A DNA stretch of 64,000 bases from Glebionis coronaria (GCA_025667525.1 CM046882.1:522624618-522688617); one strand, 5' to 3'. Numbered from the stretch's first letter, positions 46,325 through 59,008 are shown. Program-made: numbers and translations. Notes: generated by a model not told the origin, from the letters alone.

Positions 46325-46672
46325 ATGAAACCTGGAACAAGTGAATTTCAATTAAGATTTTCACCATCGTTGCTTTCCAGTTGTCACGAGCTCGATTCAT
46401 AAAGAATCTTGCACGTTACCTACCAAGTGCTGTTTGATGTTGACACTAGAAGGATTTCCACTCGTCACTGTGGTCAATAAAGAGTCACTCTGAGTGTTCT
46501 GGCAAGATCATATGATAATGCGAAGAGGCCTGGAACGAGTTTAAGTTCAATTAAGAATTAAACCACTGTTACCTTCCAGTTTTTCACAAGATTGGTTCTA
46601 AAAGAACCGCACGTGTAACCTACCATGAGCTTGTTTGATGTTGGCTCAAGCAGGATTTCCATCTTCATTGTA
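46325..46672. repeat. Diverged direct duplication, about 150-bp unit
   Basis: The block starting near 46330 (CCTGGAACAAGTGAA, later CTTTCCAGTT, ACCTACCA and TTTGATGTTG) recurs from about 46527 with the same motif order and many substitutions. Confidence 0.6.
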
Positions 46673-47488
46673 ATACTTACGTATTACTCGGATGTTCTGG
46701 CAATATTACAAGAATATTGCGTAGGACTCATGAAAATCTCTTACTTTTCACAGTGTGTGAGAAAGCAAGGAATAAATGGAAAGTGTCCTAATGAGACTTT
46801 TGATGATCTCTTGGCTCTAGACTCGATTGTGCGTTTTGATTTAGTGAGCGATGGCTGGAGAGGAGTGCCACCTTTTCAATACTAGTTTATTCGGAGTGAA
46901 TAAACCAATAGATAACGTGTTGATCTCCGTGTGATTAAAACAAATACCTTTTGAGAGATATTTGAGTTAGCTGGGGAAGGGTTGTGCATTGCATCACTGG
47001 GTCCATGATGTCTTTCTTCAATACCGAGAATCATTAACAAAAATGACCTCAATAGCATATGTATTGACCCGGTTTCTGCCTAAAGTTGTAAGGAGGGCTT
47101 CTTTCTTTACACCCTTTATCTTTACATTTCTTTTTCATTCTTCAACCCCTTCAATGCATACCAATACGTCATCACTAGCACCTTGTTGTGATTGTTCCAG
47201 TGCTAGCTTAAGTACTTGGTCGGCATTCAGCTACGTTCACATTCTTTCTCCATCTTTCCTAGGACTTCTAATTCTATCTAGGGAATTGTCCTTGGGAAGA
47301 TTCCATCGGCTCTGATGAATCATTGGACTAAACCTATTCCTACCACCCTTTTGTCACCACATCCGTCGTGAATTAAGCGTGTTTTGGGAAGGAATTGCCA
47401 CCATGAAAAATCATTGAAAATCACCTAAAGTACTTGTGATATTGAAATCAAAAGTTTTGTACCTTAGGTGTTTTGTTCATCAAAAACG

Positions 47489-47499
47489 CTCCCCCTTAA
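47489..47499 (-). other. Extra polypurine-like tract 1
   Basis: On the minus strand TTAAGGGGGAG. It matches the purine tract before the 3' LTR and the two copies downstream on this strand map. Confidence 0.5.
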
Positions 47500-47694
47500 C
47501 ACGTGCTTTACACATATTAAGTTGGATAATCTTTAAGTCTTTTTCATCTTTTAGCCAAGTATCACTTACGTCTCCTTAATCCCATTTTCTCCCCTTATCC
47601 AAAATGTTAACCATTAATATTTGGGATATTGAATGGATTAACCGGTCTTTGGGTAAAAATGAAATCGATGTTTTGGCCATAGAACAAGTTATTG

Positions 47695-47705
47695 CTCCCC
47701 CTTAA
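47695..47705 (-). other. Extra polypurine-like tract 2
   Basis: On the minus strand TTAAGGGGGAG, identical to the tracts at 47489 and 49578. Multiple purine tracts are a reported trait of Sirevirus-type copia elements. Confidence 0.5.
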
Positions 47706-48392
47706 GTTAATAAGGGATAGTTGTAGTGCTTTGGTATGACATATTTTGAAAGAGTTAGAATCTCGTGATAAATTCTTGAAAAATTATCATACCTTAACAC
47801 TACAGCAAGCCATACAAGCACATTATTCACAAATTTACATATTCACAATTGAAAACCAATATAAAGTGACCTGAGATGTACGACCCATCAGATGGATCGT
47901 TGCAGTAGCTTGTGGTGCACTAAATACGGTCTTCCACCCACGAATCTTTCCAAGCTCCTCATCAATCTTCGTTCACGGAGCTTTTGATCGATCTTTTTGA
48001 TCACATACTTTGCCATCTGCCGGTAACCCGGATGCCAATCCTCCGTCATCTCTGGCAAAGTCCCACCCGAGTCCTAAGGGCGTTCTTGAAATGAGAGTTA
48101 TCGAGAATGGCTATGGCGACCTTAAAACCATGGTGAGTGGATTTAGAGACTTGCTTCAGCCTATAGTTGTTGGGTATAAACTTAAGGGTTCGAGCTTTAG
48201 CAATATCGGCTTCTCTAGATTCTTGGATAGCTTGTACTGTTGGATTAGTCATTTTATCTGCTTAAGATAAGACATGAAAGGTTGATGCACAAAAACAGAT
48301 AGATATATATCATTCTTACTTCTAAGCATAACACATTTCATAAGATAAAACAACAAGTACATAGATAGCATGCAAACAAGAATAATCAAACT

Positions 48393-48915
48393 CTTCATCC
48401 GGAACTTTTCCTCATTCGGAACATCTTCATCCGGAACTTTTCTTCATTCGGAACTTCTCCTCATTCGGAACTTCTTCATCCGGAAGTTCTTCATTCGGAA
48501 CTTCCTTCATCCGGAAGTTCTTCATTCGGAACTTCTTTCATCCGGAAGTTCTTCATTCGGAACTTCCTTCATCCGGAAGTTCTTTCATTCGGAACTTCCT
48601 TCATCCGGAAGTTCTTCATTCGGAACTTCCTTCATTCGGAAGTTCTTCATTCGGAACTTCCTTCATCCGGAAGTTCTTCATTCGGAACTTCCTTCATTCG
48701 GAAGTTCTTCATTCGGAACTTCCTTCATTCGGAAGTTCTTCATTCGGAACTTCCTTCATTCGGAAGTTCTTCATTCGGAACTTCCTTCATTCGGAAGTTC
48801 TTCATTCGGAACTTCCTTCATTCGGAAGTTCTTCATTCGGAACTTTCTCATTCGGAAGTTTTTCAGAAGAAATCCTTCATTCGGAAGTTCTAAACCATGT
48901 TCATCCGGAACTTTT
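48393..48915. repeat. TTCGGAA-core tandem array in copia 3' region
   Basis: Roughly thirty units of CATTCGGAACTTCC and CATTCGGAAGTTCTT alternate at about 15-16 bp spacing. Adjacent units carry GGAACTTC and GGAAGTTC, which are nearly reverse complements, so transcripts could fold extensively. Some units have CATCCGGAA. The 184-codon plus-strand ORF through the array is a by-product of the repeat and lies antisense to the element. Confidence 0.9.
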
Positions 48916-49577
48916 ACCAACTAAACTCAGATGTTTGATCTAGCGCGTTTGTGAGTTTCTAAGGCAATCTAAAGCAATTTAAACATCATTTAACCTATTC
49001 CGAGCAAAACCCACCATAAATCCCTTATCAATTAACCTTAATTAAGGAATAACCCTAAACCTGATAATTGTTAATTTTCTGAATCAATTAAGGGGATATA
49101 GATGGCGATTTAGACGAATTCATAAGTCAAAATATGATGTTAATTACCTTATTTAGTGAATGAACAGGTAGGAATGATCAGACGAGATGTTTGTAAGAGT
49201 TTGTGTGTGTTTATGCAACAATGGCGGCAAAGGAATAGGAAAACAGTGATTAGAAAAATAGGGGGGCGGGGGGTGTGATATTTGACTTAGGTCAAAAATA
49301 TTGACAAGTTAAACAATTAACACTTTAAGTCCCTCTATTTACACTCCTTTTTCTTTTTGTTTCTACTTTTTCCATTTCACCTAACTCTTGTTAAACGTAC
49401 ACACCATTTAGCAAACGCATCTATTAGCATATCTCCAAAATCTAAAAGCAACGCCTATCACTTAGAACGAACACAAGTCATATTCCAAAGCAAAACCACT
49501 CAATTACCATGTAGCCCTTAATTTTCACAATCACTTTTGAAAATCAATTTTAATGACGAAGATGATTTTACTATTTT

Positions 49578-49588
49578 CTCCCCCTTAA
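49578..49588 (-). other. Extra polypurine-like tract 3
   Basis: On the minus strand TTAAGGGGGAG. This is the copy nearest the pol stop, about 600 bases downstream of it on the element's strand. Confidence 0.5.
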
Positions 49589-50205
49589 ACGATGACCCGT
49601 TTTCTATTTAAATAGCTGTAGTCATTGTTTAAAGAGTCAAATAGTGATGAAAGCATTTCCAATTTATCTCTTGAAAAATTTTGATTCGTGGTTTTAATAA
49701 GATTTCTCTTATTTTAACAAATTAATGCACTGAGACGTACACAAATTCGTGTTAGACCAAGTTATAAAGTAAACTTGATCCCTTTGCATGATTTGGCTTG
49801 TAAATCACGCCCGAGAAAATTAATTCCCGTTCTGAGCCAACGTTTTCCAAGGAAATACGTGACTTTAATATGAAAACCGGGTTGCAGTCTGAAATAACTA
49901 CAAGCCATAATGGGCATGTTTTTAAAAAATGTACAACTTTTATACGGACTCTATTTATGGCACCGTGTCAATATTAATCGACATTTCTAAGGCCGTAAAT
50001 ATTACCGTACTAAAAGACATGCCCGTTTTAAAACGAAAAATATTTTTGGTTTTTCTTGATTTTATAATTTTTATGGTTTTTGTTGGTTTTATATTTTTTA
50101 TGGTTTTTGTTGGTTTTATATTTTTGTATTTTCTTTTTGTGGTTTATATATTTACGATAATATACATGATCACAACCAAAGGATACTCTGAATAGTTTAC
50201 CACGA

Positions 50206-53200
50206 CTATTCAGCTGATTCTTCTGCCAACTCTTTGAGAGTCGCTGGAGTGAATGATTTCATGCCAAGCTTGTCGATCAAAAACTCGATTCGTCCTCGAT
50301 CTAAGGCTTTGGTGAACATATCCGCCAGCTGGTACTCAGTAGTGACAAAATACAGCTCGATCACTCCGTTCTCCACCTGCTCCTTAATGAAATGGTAGCG
50401 AATGTCAATGTGCTTGGCCCGGGAGTGTTGAACATAGTTGCAGCAAAGGGCAATGGCGCTCTTGTTGTCACAGTACATCGGGATTTTGTTAAATCCAAGA
50501 CCGTAGTCAGTTAATTGTGATCTCATCCAAAGGACTTGAGCACAACAACCGGACATGGCGATGTATTCAGCCTCCGTGCTTGATATTGCAGCGCTTTTCT
50601 GCCTTTTTGAAGACCAACTGATCAATCTATCTCCTAGGAGTTGCACAGATCCAGAAGTGCTACGCCTCGTATCTTGACATCCAGCATGATCGGCATCTGC
50701 GTATGATATTAAAGCAATCGAGGAATCTTTCGGATACCATAGACCACGATGAAGTGTTCCTTTTAGATACCGAAAGATCCTTTTCACAACATGTAAGTGC
50801 TTTTCGGTAGGCCGAGCCTGATACCGGGCACACATGCATACAGCAAATTGCAAATCAGGCCTGCTAGCAGTCAGATAGAGAAGGGTGCCGATCATTCCAC
50901 GGTAAAGTTTCGGATCGACAATAATCCCATCCCTATCTTCATCTAACTTGGATTTCTCCACCATTGGAGTGTCTACGGGGTCACAATTCTCAAAGTTATA
51001 TTTCTTAAGAGACTCTAGAGCATATTTGGATTGATTAATAAAGATGCCTCTGGGATTCTGAGAAATCTGTAATCCTAAGAAAAATGAGATTTTTCCCATC
51101 ATCGACATCTGAAAGCGTGTGGACATTATCTTCTCAAATTGTTTAGACAATTCTATGTTAGTGGCGGCAAATATTATATCATCAACATAAATTTGTACCA
51201 GAAGCATGTCGTTGCCGTCTTTGAGAGTGAATAGAGTGGGGTCCACTTTGCCTTTGGAGAAGCCTTCCGACATGAGATATGTTGACAGGAGATCATACCA
51301 CGCGCGTGGAGCTTGTTTCAACCCATAGAGAGCCTTCTTAAGCTTGTACACATGGTTAGGAGACTCCGTACTCACGAACCCATCCGGTTGACTAACATAA
51401 ACCTCTTCCCTTAGTTCACCGTTCAAAAATGCCGTCTTCACATCCATTTGATAGACGATCATGTTCATATGAGCAGCAAACGCAAGGAATAGTCTAATCG
51501 CCTCCAATCTAGCCACAGGAGCAAAAGATTCCTCAAAGTCTATACCCAAGGCTTGTTTATATCCTCTAGCGACCAATCTTGCTTTATTCTTCAATACCGC
51601 ACCCATCTCATCAAGTTTAACCTTATAAACCCATAACAAAGTAAGGATGTTAACTTTGTCAGGGCGAGGAACCAATTCCCATACTTCTAGTCGTTTGAAT
51701 TCATTGAGTTCCTCCTGCATAGCTTCAATCCAAGATGATTGGGTCATAGCCTGCTGCCAATTTTTGGGTTCAACTTCAGAGAGAAATGCATCAAAGTAAC
51801 AATAAAGTGCACTCTCTTGTAATTGATGGCGTGTAGAGACTGGTCGATCTAGATCTCCAATAACATTCCTAATTGGGTGATCTTTTGTCCATTTAGTGCT
51901 ATGGTTTTCAATCCTAGGTGGTCTGGAGTGAACAATAGATGGAGCTTCTTCTGAGGTAGACGCGGCTGAAGGGTTTTCAGGGATCGCTACACCAAAGAAA
52001 GGAAGCTCTTGCAAGTGAGCATATTCCAGGTCGTGATCAGTAGAATCCTCTTCCACATCATTAGGCACAAGTAGGGGTGATGATTCAGGTGTAGTTTGAG
52101 AATCACTTGGTGAAGGTGCATCCGGTTCAATGTGAATTGTAGATGCATTAGATAAAGGTTCATTAACTTGAGCAATCACTTCAGGTATTGGAGCAATTAC
52201 TACAGGTGCTGGAACTTCATCAGTCGGGGGATCGAAGAATTCATCAAACAACGGTTGAAACAGTTTATCCCACTCGGGCCTTGATGGTGGTAAAAATGAT
52301 GTAGAAGTAGGATTGTTGGGAACTAATCCGGAACTTATAGCACCGGGTCCCATCTCATGAAGCGCGGGTTCAGAGCTGTGTTGCTCAGAAGCCATCGCTG
52401 TCAGCTCGTCGAAATCTGCGTCCATAGTTTCTACAATCTTGCCAAGACGACGGTTATAGATTCGGTATGCTCTTTTGGACGGTGAGTAACCAATGAAAAT
52501 ACCTATATCGGCTTTTGGTTGAAGCTTACCCAAGTTCTCACTATTGATGTTTGGATAACACAGAGCACCAAACACATGGAAAAATGAAACATCGGGTTTG
52601 CGGTCATGTAGAAGCTCATAAGGTGTTTTTCCATGGCGTTTCCGAATGATAGAACGGTTTTGGGTGAAACATGCAGTAGAAATAGCCTCTGCCCACAAGA
52701 ACAATGGAGCGTTCGCATAAATAAGCATGGTCCTAGCAGCTTCCATAAGTGTACGATTCCGTCTTTCAACGACACCGTTTTGTTGTGGAGTGCGTGCAGC
52801 GGATGTTTCATGTGATATACCAACTCCTTCATAATAATCACGAAGAGTCTGGTTGACGAACTCTGTACCATTGTCTGTACGAATACGGCGGACAGTGGTA
52901 TTCAAACGTACCTGAATGAACTTCAGAAAAGTGATGATAGCCTTCGGAGCTTCATCCTTTGTACGTAGAAATCTAACCCATGTAAACCTTGAGAAATCAT
53001 CCACAATGACGAGAATGAATTTCTTACCGCTCACACTTTCAGTTCTCATCGGTCCACAAAGATCCATATGCAAAAGATGAAGTTTTTCTTGATTAGTGTC
53101 TTCAGCTTTGGGTTTGTAAGATTTCTTGGTGCTTTTCCCCCTTGAACACGCGGAACATAAATGATCCTTGTGAAATTTAAGCTTGGGAAGACCACGAACT

Positions 53201-53673
53201 AACTCGTTTTTAGCCAGATGATTAATAGCATCAAAATTAAGATGAGATAATCTGCGATGCCATAACCATGACTTGGTCTTAGAAGCTTTAGAGAGAAGAC
53301 ATACTGGAGAAGCGGCCATCATGTCTTGTAAGGACAAAGTGTAAAGATTTGCATCACGAGATCCCTTCAACAAATCTTTTCCTTTCAAGTTGCGGATGAA
53401 ACAAGTGTGTTGTCGAAAAGCAACCTCAAGGTTGGAATCACAAAACTGTCCTACTGAGAATAAGTTATGACCAAGACCTTCAACATAGTATACCCTAGAA
53501 ATCGTCACGTTTCCAATCTGATATTCACCATACCCCATAATCTTTGCTATATGATCATTCCCAAATTTAACCGTACCAAGAAACTTGCTGACGAAATTTC
53601 GGAGCATCGAGCGATTTCCGGTCATATGTTTTGAACAACCGGAGTCCAAATACCACAGGATGATTTGGACCAC
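50206..53673 (-). CDS. Copia pol: protease, integrase, reverse transcriptase, RNase H
   Basis: The open frame of 1155 codons has no ATG at its start (the first codon is GTG) and overlaps the upstream frame by 52 bases, so it must be reached by a frame change or another mechanism. The aspartic protease motif [11 protein letters not shown] lies at residues 9-19. An HHCC pre-integrase knuckle follows (LSHLNFD through CSACSRGK). The integrase core shows all three acidic residues ([24 protein letters not shown]). Reverse transcriptase has the copia-type [12 protein letters not shown] and YVDD near residue 829. RNase H contains [18 protein letters not shown] and STEAEYIA. All catalytic motifs are present. 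The RT style fits the Sirevirus-Maximus side of Ty1/copia. Confidence 0.92.
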   Translation of the reverse strand: MVQIILWYLDSGCSKHMTGNRSMLRNFVSKFLGTVKFGNDHIAKIMGYGEYQIGNVTISRVYYVEGLGHNLFSVGQFCDSNLEVAFRQHTCFIRNLKGKDLLKGSRDANLYTLSLQDMMAASPVCLLSKASKTKSWLWHRRLSHLNFDAINHLAKNELVRGLPKLKFHKDHLCSACSRGKSTKKSYKPKAEDTNQEKLHLLHMDLCGPMRTESVSGKKFILVIVDDFSRFTWVRFLRTKDEAPKAIITFLKFIQVRLNTTVRRIRTDNGTEFVNQTLRDYYEGVGISHETSAARTPQQNGVVERRNRTLMEAARTMLIYANAPLFLWAEAISTACFTQNRSIIRKRHGKTPYELLHDRKPDVSFFHVFGALCYPNINSENLGKLQPKADIGIFIGYSPSKRAYRIYNRRLGKIVETMDADFDELTAMASEQHSSEPALHEMGPGAISSGLVPNNPTSTSFLPPSRPEWDKLFQPLFDEFFDPPTDEVPAPVVIAPIPEVIAQVNEPLSNASTIHIEPDAPSPSDSQTTPESSPLLVPNDVEEDSTDHDLEYAHLQELPFFGVAIPENPSAASTSEEAPSIVHSRPPRIENHSTKWTKDHPIRNVIGDLDRPVSTRHQLQESALYCYFDAFLSEVEPKNWQQAMTQSSWIEAMQEELNEFKRLEVWELVPRPDKVNILTLLWVYKVKLDEMGAVLKNKARLVARGYKQALGIDFEESFAPVARLEAIRLFLAFAAHMNMIVYQMDVKTAFLNGELREEVYVSQPDGFVSTESPNHVYKLKKALYGLKQAPRAWYDLLSTYLMSEGFSKGKVDPTLFTLKDGNDMLLVQIYVDDIIFAATNIELSKQFEKIMSTRFQMSMMGKISFFLGLQISQNPRGIFINQSKYALESLKKYNFENCDPVDTPMVEKSKLDEDRDGIIVDPKLYRGMIGTLLYLTASRPDLQFAVCMCARYQARPTEKHLHVVKRIFRYLKGTLHRGLWYPKDSSIALISYADADHAGCQDTRRSTSGSVQLLGDRLISWSSKRQKSAAISSTEAEYIAMSGCCAQVLWMRSQLTDYGLGFNKIPMYCDNKSAIALCCNYVQHSRAKHIDIRYHFIKEQVENGVIELYFVTTEYQLADMFTKALDRGRIEFLIDKLGMKSFTPATLKELAEESAE

Positions 53674-56600
53674 CTGAAAATATCACCACACAAAGATAAT
53701 GTAGAGGTATCGGAATCTGAGTGTTCCTTGTTATTAGCAGGTACAGATTTAATAATCTTAGATTTGCTAACTCTAGGTTTCTTAGATTTCCTAGCCTTTT
53801 TCTTCTTAATTGGTGGTGTAGATTCTAATTGGCTCAAATCCTGAGGTATTTCTACACTGATAGGCACTATAGTGGGGGCTAACCTAATTAAAGGGCGCTG
53901 TTTCCATACTTGAGTGCGAGTGTTCCTAGCCAAAGGACGCTCAGACCTAACCTCAATGGATGCATTCCTAGTTAAAGGGCACATTTTACCATCTAGTGTA
54001 AAGGTCCTACCAGTGGGACGCCATTGCCAGCCAACTTGGGCACGAGTTCTACCCGTTGGCTTCCATTCAAGACCATTCTTAATAGCATTCATTTCATTAA
54101 CGTGATCAATCAGACACAAATCATGATGCTGGGAAAACATACATTCATTACAATTCCAACAATTTAAATCAGAATTCACGAATGGTTTAGGCTGCTGCAC
54201 AGGCGCAGAGCTTTTAGTCTTAACATGATTCTTTTTATTTAAAACTGAACTAGCATTCCTATTGTGGACTTCTACTTTCTTCTTTGTGGCACTACTAGTG
54301 GAGGGCTTGATCTTAGCTTTCTTGAGTGGCGATCCTTTAGCCTTAGTAGTCTCTTTTAATCCTGTAGAAGGTAAATTGGGAACATTAGCAACAGATTTTA
54401 AAGGTGTCTTACTTGATTGTGCCAATGACGGTTTCGCTCCTGGAGTCTTATTAAATGGAGTGACAGCAATGGGCCTATTGTTAAGTAGTGCAGAACCTGG
54501 TGTACCTATGTATTGCAAATAAGCCAAGCAATATTGAACTCGCTTAACATATTCATGAGCCGAATAATAGTCGCTACTTGAGGGATCTAAGGCATAAAGA
54601 TCGTCTAAAATATCCCTAAGAAGATCGACATGCTTAATGGCATTCCTCATATAATCATCATAGGTAAGCTGGTTTCTTTTATGAAGTGGATTCTTATAAA
54701 GCACTACTGACTTGGTTGTTGGAGCACTAGTGGACGGTGCAGAGTCGGTAGCTAAGTTATCAACAACTTCTTGTCGGGTGAGAAGAAGTGTCTCCTTTAA
54801 CTCAGCCAAAACCATATTTTTGTCTATGAGCAGGATGTTCAAGTCAGAGATTTCTTCGCACTTTTGGTTCAGTTGTTCAACATAATATTGTTGCTGTGTC
54901 GCATTAAAAGCGAATCGATCTTCTAGTGAACCATAAAGAGCGGATAGTCCCTGCCTTGTCCGATCCATCTCCCCTAGAACAGTTGATAGTCTAATTTCTA
55001 AGACTTGGTTTTTAGACTCTGCAGCCTCTAGTTCCATTCTTAATGTTTCCTTTGATGAGACCTCTCTCTTCAATCTCATGATTTCTTCCTCTAATGTCTT
55101 AACAATTGCAATCATCTTGTCACTATTCTCAACACCGTTTTCACAAACATTTGATATCAAAAGATTTTCATTTTGAGCTTGTTGTTTTAATTCTAAAGAT
55201 ATACAATGTTGTTCTAGTTGATTAAAGCGTTGAGAAAGTAAATTATTAGAATCTTGTAGCTTTAAAAACTCAGCGTTAGATTCGTGACAAGAATGATTAT
55301 CTACCTCATTTACAGTTTCAGCAACATTTACAGAAAGATCACAAACATCATCACAAATATCCTCACAAATATTCACAGCATTACAATTAATCATAGCAGA
55401 TGTAAGCTCATTCGAATAATTAACATTGACAATAGTAAGCACATCACACGAGATTACTTCTGACAAGAATTGGTCATATTCGGTTAAAATCTTTTCCTTT
55501 TCAATTAGTTGCAGTTCGTAAGCGGTGTCCATTTCATAAAACACTTTTTGAACTTCACCAATTTCAAACTGAAGATTTTCCTTAAGAGATGCAAAACTTC
55601 TTTTTAGACTTTCGACAAACGGATTGATCTCAGTTTTAAACACCTCGTTCATGTGTTCGAAAGCCCATTCTCCGGCGTTTAAGCCATTTGAAGTCGTACA
55701 TTCCAAAATGACCTTGTCAAAGTTAGTAAAGTATCGGTTAATCTCTTGCAAGTTTAACCATACAGTGCTAACAGGTGGAAGATTCTTTGGAATTTCCTTA
55801 GGACCTTCCATGTTGACAAGTGTAGGAAATGTACTAGGGCTTTCTTCCTCTATCATGTAGGTTGGTGCTGTGATGAGATCCTTATCCATATGGAAGCGAA
55901 CTCTAAAATCAGTTTTTGCAAGCTCCTTATTCATCTTAAAATAATCACAATCGGGATATTTTGCTGAATTGTATGACCGATCCTCATCAACTAGAACCTT
56001 ACTTGTTCGATCATTGGGAAAAACAATCGGGTCTAAAGCCAATCCTAATTGAGTTGCATTGTAAAGTCTAGGACTATGTCTTAAAGCTTGTTTTGCATAT
56101 CGTGGATTAGGGGGAAGGCCTTTTAGACGTGATAAGTTAAACTCTTTAAACGAAGCATCAAATAAGTGAACCAGTTGTGAAGCAGCGTATTGTCTTAACA
56201 GCAAGTAGTCTAGACTTCTAATCTTATTAGTAGCATTAATCTCCATTTCAGTCTTCTTAGATTCGAGTAATTCAAAATCAGTTTGAAGTTTTTGAAAATT
56301 AGTGACCACTAACTCCTTTTCTCTAAGTTCATTAGACAGATTTGCTCTTAAGTTTTCGATTTCTTGCAAGTGACCCATTTGTTTGTTTCTAAAGTGATCA
56401 TATTCGAGATTTGTGAGAACACTAGACGAAGGCACTAATTCCAAAGTTTGTACTTTCTCATTGCTTAAGGCAAGCTCATCAGACAAATTCTTATTCTTAG
56501 CTAAGGTTTCTAAGAGAGCAGCATTCATTTGGCTAAGTAATGTAGCAGGAACCATGACCAAATCTTGTTGAGCAGGAGTAGGCGTATGCGAACTGGGTCC

Positions 56601-57215
56601 CGGTTGTGATTCACTCAAAGTCTGGGAACTCACATTGATATTGCTATCATTGTTTGTCTCCTCATTTGAAAGACTCACCACCGAAGATTCATTCGAATCA
56701 GCACTCTCTTGCCCAACTTGATGTGGTTGAATACTAGCATCAGTGGCATTATTGGTGTTATTAATAAGTACCTCAGATTTCTTATCTGGCCCTAAGCTGG
56801 AGAAAGTTGCCATGAAAGCAGCCTTTGCAGTTTGAAAGTCATCATAGTCGGAATCATACGCATCAAGATCATCGGCTTGGTAAGCTGCATTCTGCGTAGT
56901 GACAACGTCTTGTTCAGCAATCCCTGGGTCAGCAAGAAATGCAAGCTCCTCTTCATCAAGTTCCCTTCCTTGCGCCTGAGCATTTACCAGATAGATCTTT
57001 TCTGCAAACCACTGTCCATCCCTTCTCCTCTTGGGTTTCTTACAATCCCTGGACATATGACCCTCTTCCTTGCAATTGTAGCATGTGATCATTCTCAACT
57101 TGCCTGTATTAGCCCGTGGAGGGTTGTTGACCATTGGAGCAGGAGCAGGATTGACGGTGCGAACATTGGTTGAAGTGGAAGTTCTCCCCTGATATGGTTG
57201 AATTGGCTGAACCAT
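53622..57215 (-). CDS. Copia gag-pol linker: CCHC knuckle and long coiled-coil region
   Basis: The frame encodes 1197 codons from an ATG at 57215, and is in frame with gag across a single TAA (57243-57245), nine codons upstream of that ATG. A classical CX2CX4HX4C knuckle ([14 protein letters not shown]) lies near residue 45, followed by LADPGIAEQ. Long Glu/Leu/Asn-rich stretches (residues about 230-330 and 660-810) look like coiled coils. The C-terminal third is basic and Ser/Pro-rich. The frame ends at 53622, just after it passes the protease site in the wrong frame, so a shift is needed to join pol. An oversized Gag with coiled coils is consistent with the Sirevirus group. Confidence 0.8.
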   Translation of the reverse strand: MVQPIQPYQGRTSTSTNVRTVNPAPAPMVNNPPRANTGKLRMITCYNCKEEGHMSRDCKKPKRRRDGQWFAEKIYLVNAQAQGRELDEEELAFLADPGIAEQDVVTTQNAAYQADDLDAYDSDYDDFQTAKAAFMATFSSLGPDKKSEVLINNTNNATDASIQPHQVGQESADSNESSVVSLSNEETNNDSNINVSSQTLSESQPGPSSHTPTPAQQDLVMVPATLLSQMNAALLETLAKNKNLSDELALSNEKVQTLELVPSSSVLTNLEYDHFRNKQMGHLQEIENLRANLSNELREKELVVTNFQKLQTDFELLESKKTEMEINATNKIRSLDYLLLRQYAASQLVHLFDASFKEFNLSRLKGLPPNPRYAKQALRHSPRLYNATQLGLALDPIVFPNDRTSKVLVDEDRSYNSAKYPDCDYFKMNKELAKTDFRVRFHMDKDLITAPTYMIEEESPSTFPTLVNMEGPKEIPKNLPPVSTVWLNLQEINRYFTNFDKVILECTTSNGLNAGEWAFEHMNEVFKTEINPFVESLKRSFASLKENLQFEIGEVQKVFYEMDTAYELQLIEKEKILTEYDQFLSEVISCDVLTIVNVNYSNELTSAMINCNAVNICEDICDDVCDLSVNVAETVNEVDNHSCHESNAEFLKLQDSNNLLSQRFNQLEQHCISLELKQQAQNENLLISNVCENGVENSDKMIAIVKTLEEEIMRLKREVSSKETLRMELEAAESKNQVLEIRLSTVLGEMDRTRQGLSALYGSLEDRFAFNATQQQYYVEQLNQKCEEISDLNILLIDKNMVLAELKETLLLTRQEVVDNLATDSAPSTSAPTTKSVVLYKNPLHKRNQLTYDDYMRNAIKHVDLLRDILDDLYALDPSSSDYYSAHEYVKRVQYCLAYLQYIGTPGSALLNNRPIAVTPFNKTPGAKPSLAQSSKTPLKSVANVPNLPSTGLKETTKAKGSPLKKAKIKPSTSSATKKKVEVHNRNASSVLNKKNHVKTKSSAPVQQPKPFVNSDLNCWNCNECMFSQHHDLCLIDHVNEMNAIKNGLEWKPTGRTRAQVGWQWRPTGRTFTLDGKMCPLTRNASIEVRSERPLARNTRTQVWKQRPLIRLAPTIVPISVEIPQDLSQLESTPPIKKKKARKSKKPRVSKSKIIKSVPANNKEHSDSDTSTLSLCGDIFRWSKSSCGIWTPVVQNI

Positions 57216-57242
57216 TACCCTGCCATTCTCAATTGTAGCTTG

Positions 57243-58466
57243 TTAGCGAGAATTGGATGAATTCCTCAACTGATTGTTGGTAGGAGCTGATCCTCTGAAT
57301 CCTCGTTTGCTTAAAGTTTTTGTGAGATAAGCAGACATAGTAGTTAGCACTTCAACTGGGCCAGCTCCTTGTTGGAATACAGGAACGGGGACTTCTTCAT
57401 CATCACAATACAGTGCTTGATCTGGATGAGCTGCATAATCAGTATAAGGAAGACTCATTTGATCAGGGTAGCTTGTTGGATATGCTGCATTCTCTTGATA
57501 AGAAGAATATGATGGCTGAGCATAAGGTGCAACATTTGCTGGATGAAGTTGTGAAGCATACTGTGGTGAGGGTGCATTGAACCGATATTGTTGCTGATGT
57601 GAGGTGGGTGGTTGTGGTAGAATCGAGTATTGGGGAAAGGCTGGTGTCAAGTAAGGTGATTGATGATAAGCTTGATGTCCCAAGATATAGGGTGTGTTGT
57701 TGTGGGACAAGCTTGGTTGATTCGCCATCAAAGCTAAGGAATCTGGGTGCATACCACGAGGAGAACGGTGCATAATCACATGCTTCTCATGTTGCTGAAG
57801 GAAGGCATAGATTTGATCTAAATTGCACTTATGCAAATCCCGGGTTAACTTCACATCGGTAATATACTCACCCCATTCAGCTTGAGGTAGAGTATTCAAG
57901 AATTTGGTGTTAACCTGGAATGGTGCAATCACAAGATTGTATACATTCAGATCATTCATGAGTGTGGTGAATCTGAAGTAATAATCGTGGAGCGTTTCCC
58001 CTGGGTTGTAGGTGAATCTATCAAACAAATCATACAGCTGACACTCCCTTTCTTGTTTGGTGAGAGACGTGCCTTGTAGCAACACCTTTAACCGTTCCCA
58101 TAGATCCTTTGCCACCGTATACTGACTCACCATCCTATAGATGTCATGGGGAAGAGCTTGGAGAATTGTTTGAAGAGCTTTTTCATCTGCATCTGCAACA
58201 AGTTGTTGAGCTGGAGTAAGTTCTTCAAATTCTCGTGGTCTAGTCACGTTATCAACCGTAATGGTACCATAGTCGAGTGGACCATTCAAAATCGATTTGA
58301 CCATAAGTCTTCCGTATGTCGGTTTCCCCTTTAGATATTGCATCATTCGACCTTGCCATGCCTCAAACACCTCTTTAATGAGCATCGGTGGACGGCTATC
58401 AGTTCCCGTTATGATTGATATATCCGTAAGAGATGTCATCTGAGGCATTACTGAATTTGGATTCAT
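57243..58466 (-). CDS. Copia Gag (UBN2-type)
   Basis: The frame is about 407 codons from the ATG at 58466 (MNPNSVMPQM). It is open further upstream, but only with a TTG start. The capsid-like UBN2/Retrotran_gag region is recognisable by WQGRMMQYLKG, LWERLKVLLQGTSLTKQE and YYFRFTTLMNDLN. The C-terminal part is Gln/Pro/Tyr-rich. The frame ends at TAA (57243-57245), after which the same frame continues into the zinc-knuckle ORF. The stop is followed by CAA, which occurs after several known readthrough stops, but the full readthrough signal is not met. Confidence 0.85.
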   Translation of the reverse strand: MNPNSVMPQMTSLTDISIITGTDSRPPMLIKEVFEAWQGRMMQYLKGKPTYGRLMVKSILNGPLDYGTITVDNVTRPREFEELTPAQQLVADADEKALQTILQALPHDIYRMVSQYTVAKDLWERLKVLLQGTSLTKQERECQLYDLFDRFTYNPGETLHDYYFRFTTLMNDLNVYNLVIAPFQVNTKFLNTLPQAEWGEYITDVKLTRDLHKCNLDQIYAFLQQHEKHVIMHRSPRGMHPDSLALMANQPSLSHNNTPYILGHQAYHQSPYLTPAFPQYSILPQPPTSHQQQYRFNAPSPQYASQLHPANVAPYAQPSYSSYQENAAYPTSYPDQMSLPYTDYAAHPDQALYCDDEEVPVPVFQQGAGPVEVLTTMSAYLTKTLSKRGFRGSAPTNNQLRNSSNSR

Positions 58467-58605
58467 TTTGTTTTTCTTCAAAGAAACAGAGATTATCGGT
58501 TGATCGAGCAGTGAAGTAAAGCTTGTGAATTGTGTTGTGTTTTTGTTGTAAGAAACCAAGATTAAATCCTCTAAAAAATCGTCGAAAAAACAAGCAAAAT
58601 AACCC

Positions 58606-59008
58606 TTGATTCGGAACTTTTTTTTTGATTCGGAAGTTTGATTCGGAAGATTACCTTGATTCGGAACTTGTTTTTGATTCGGAAGATTACCTTGATTCGG
58701 AACTTTTTGGCTTGATCCGGAACTTCTTGACTCGGAAGTTCTTGGTTCGGAACTTTTGAGCTTGATCCGGAACTTCTTGGTTCGGAAGTTCTTGGTTCGG
58801 AACTTTGGCTTGATCCGGAACTTCTTGACTCGGAAGTTCTTGGTTCGGAAGTTTCTTGATCCGGAACTTCTTGGTTCGGAAGTTTCTTGATCCGGAACTT
58901 CTTGGTTCGGAAGTTTCTTGATTCGGAACTTCTTGACTCGGAACTCCTTGATCCGGAACTCCTTGATCCGGAACTTCTTGATCCGGAACTCCTTGATCCG
59001 GAAGTTTT
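58606..59008. repeat. TTCGGAA-core tandem array in copia 5' leader
   Basis: More than twenty units of TTGGTTCGGAAGTT, TTGATTCGGAACTT and TTGATCCGGAACTTC lie between gag and the primer site. The core and the alternation of GGAACTT and GGAAGTT match the array at 48393-48915 in the 3' region of the same element. Confidence 0.9.

Larger units (their letters stand above)
45695..50205 (-). other. 4.5-kb non-coding 3' region of the copia element
   Basis: The sequence between the pol stop and the 3' LTR (split by element B) carries no credible minus-strand ORF. It contains a 29-bp tandem repeat (45985-46089), a diverged direct duplication (46325-46475 and 46527-46672), three polypurine-like tracts and a large TTCGGAA-core array (48393-48915). 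In some Sirevirus-group elements this position holds an envelope-like ORF; none is visible here. Confidence 0.75.

Noticed and set aside
48393..48915. Heat-shock elements (TTCnnGAAnnTTC) in the copia arrays
   Set aside because: The spacing is TTC-G-GAA-G-TTC, with one base and not two between trinucleotides, so the consensus is not met.
48370..48924. Long plus-strand ORF of Phe/Ser/Arg repeats as a repetitive protein
   Set aside because: It is the translation of the TTCGGAA array in one frame, antisense to the copia element, with no promoter or non-repeat domain.
45695..50205. Envelope-like gene downstream of copia pol
   Set aside because: The minus strand has no ORF of useful length here, and no signal peptide or membrane anchor could be found.
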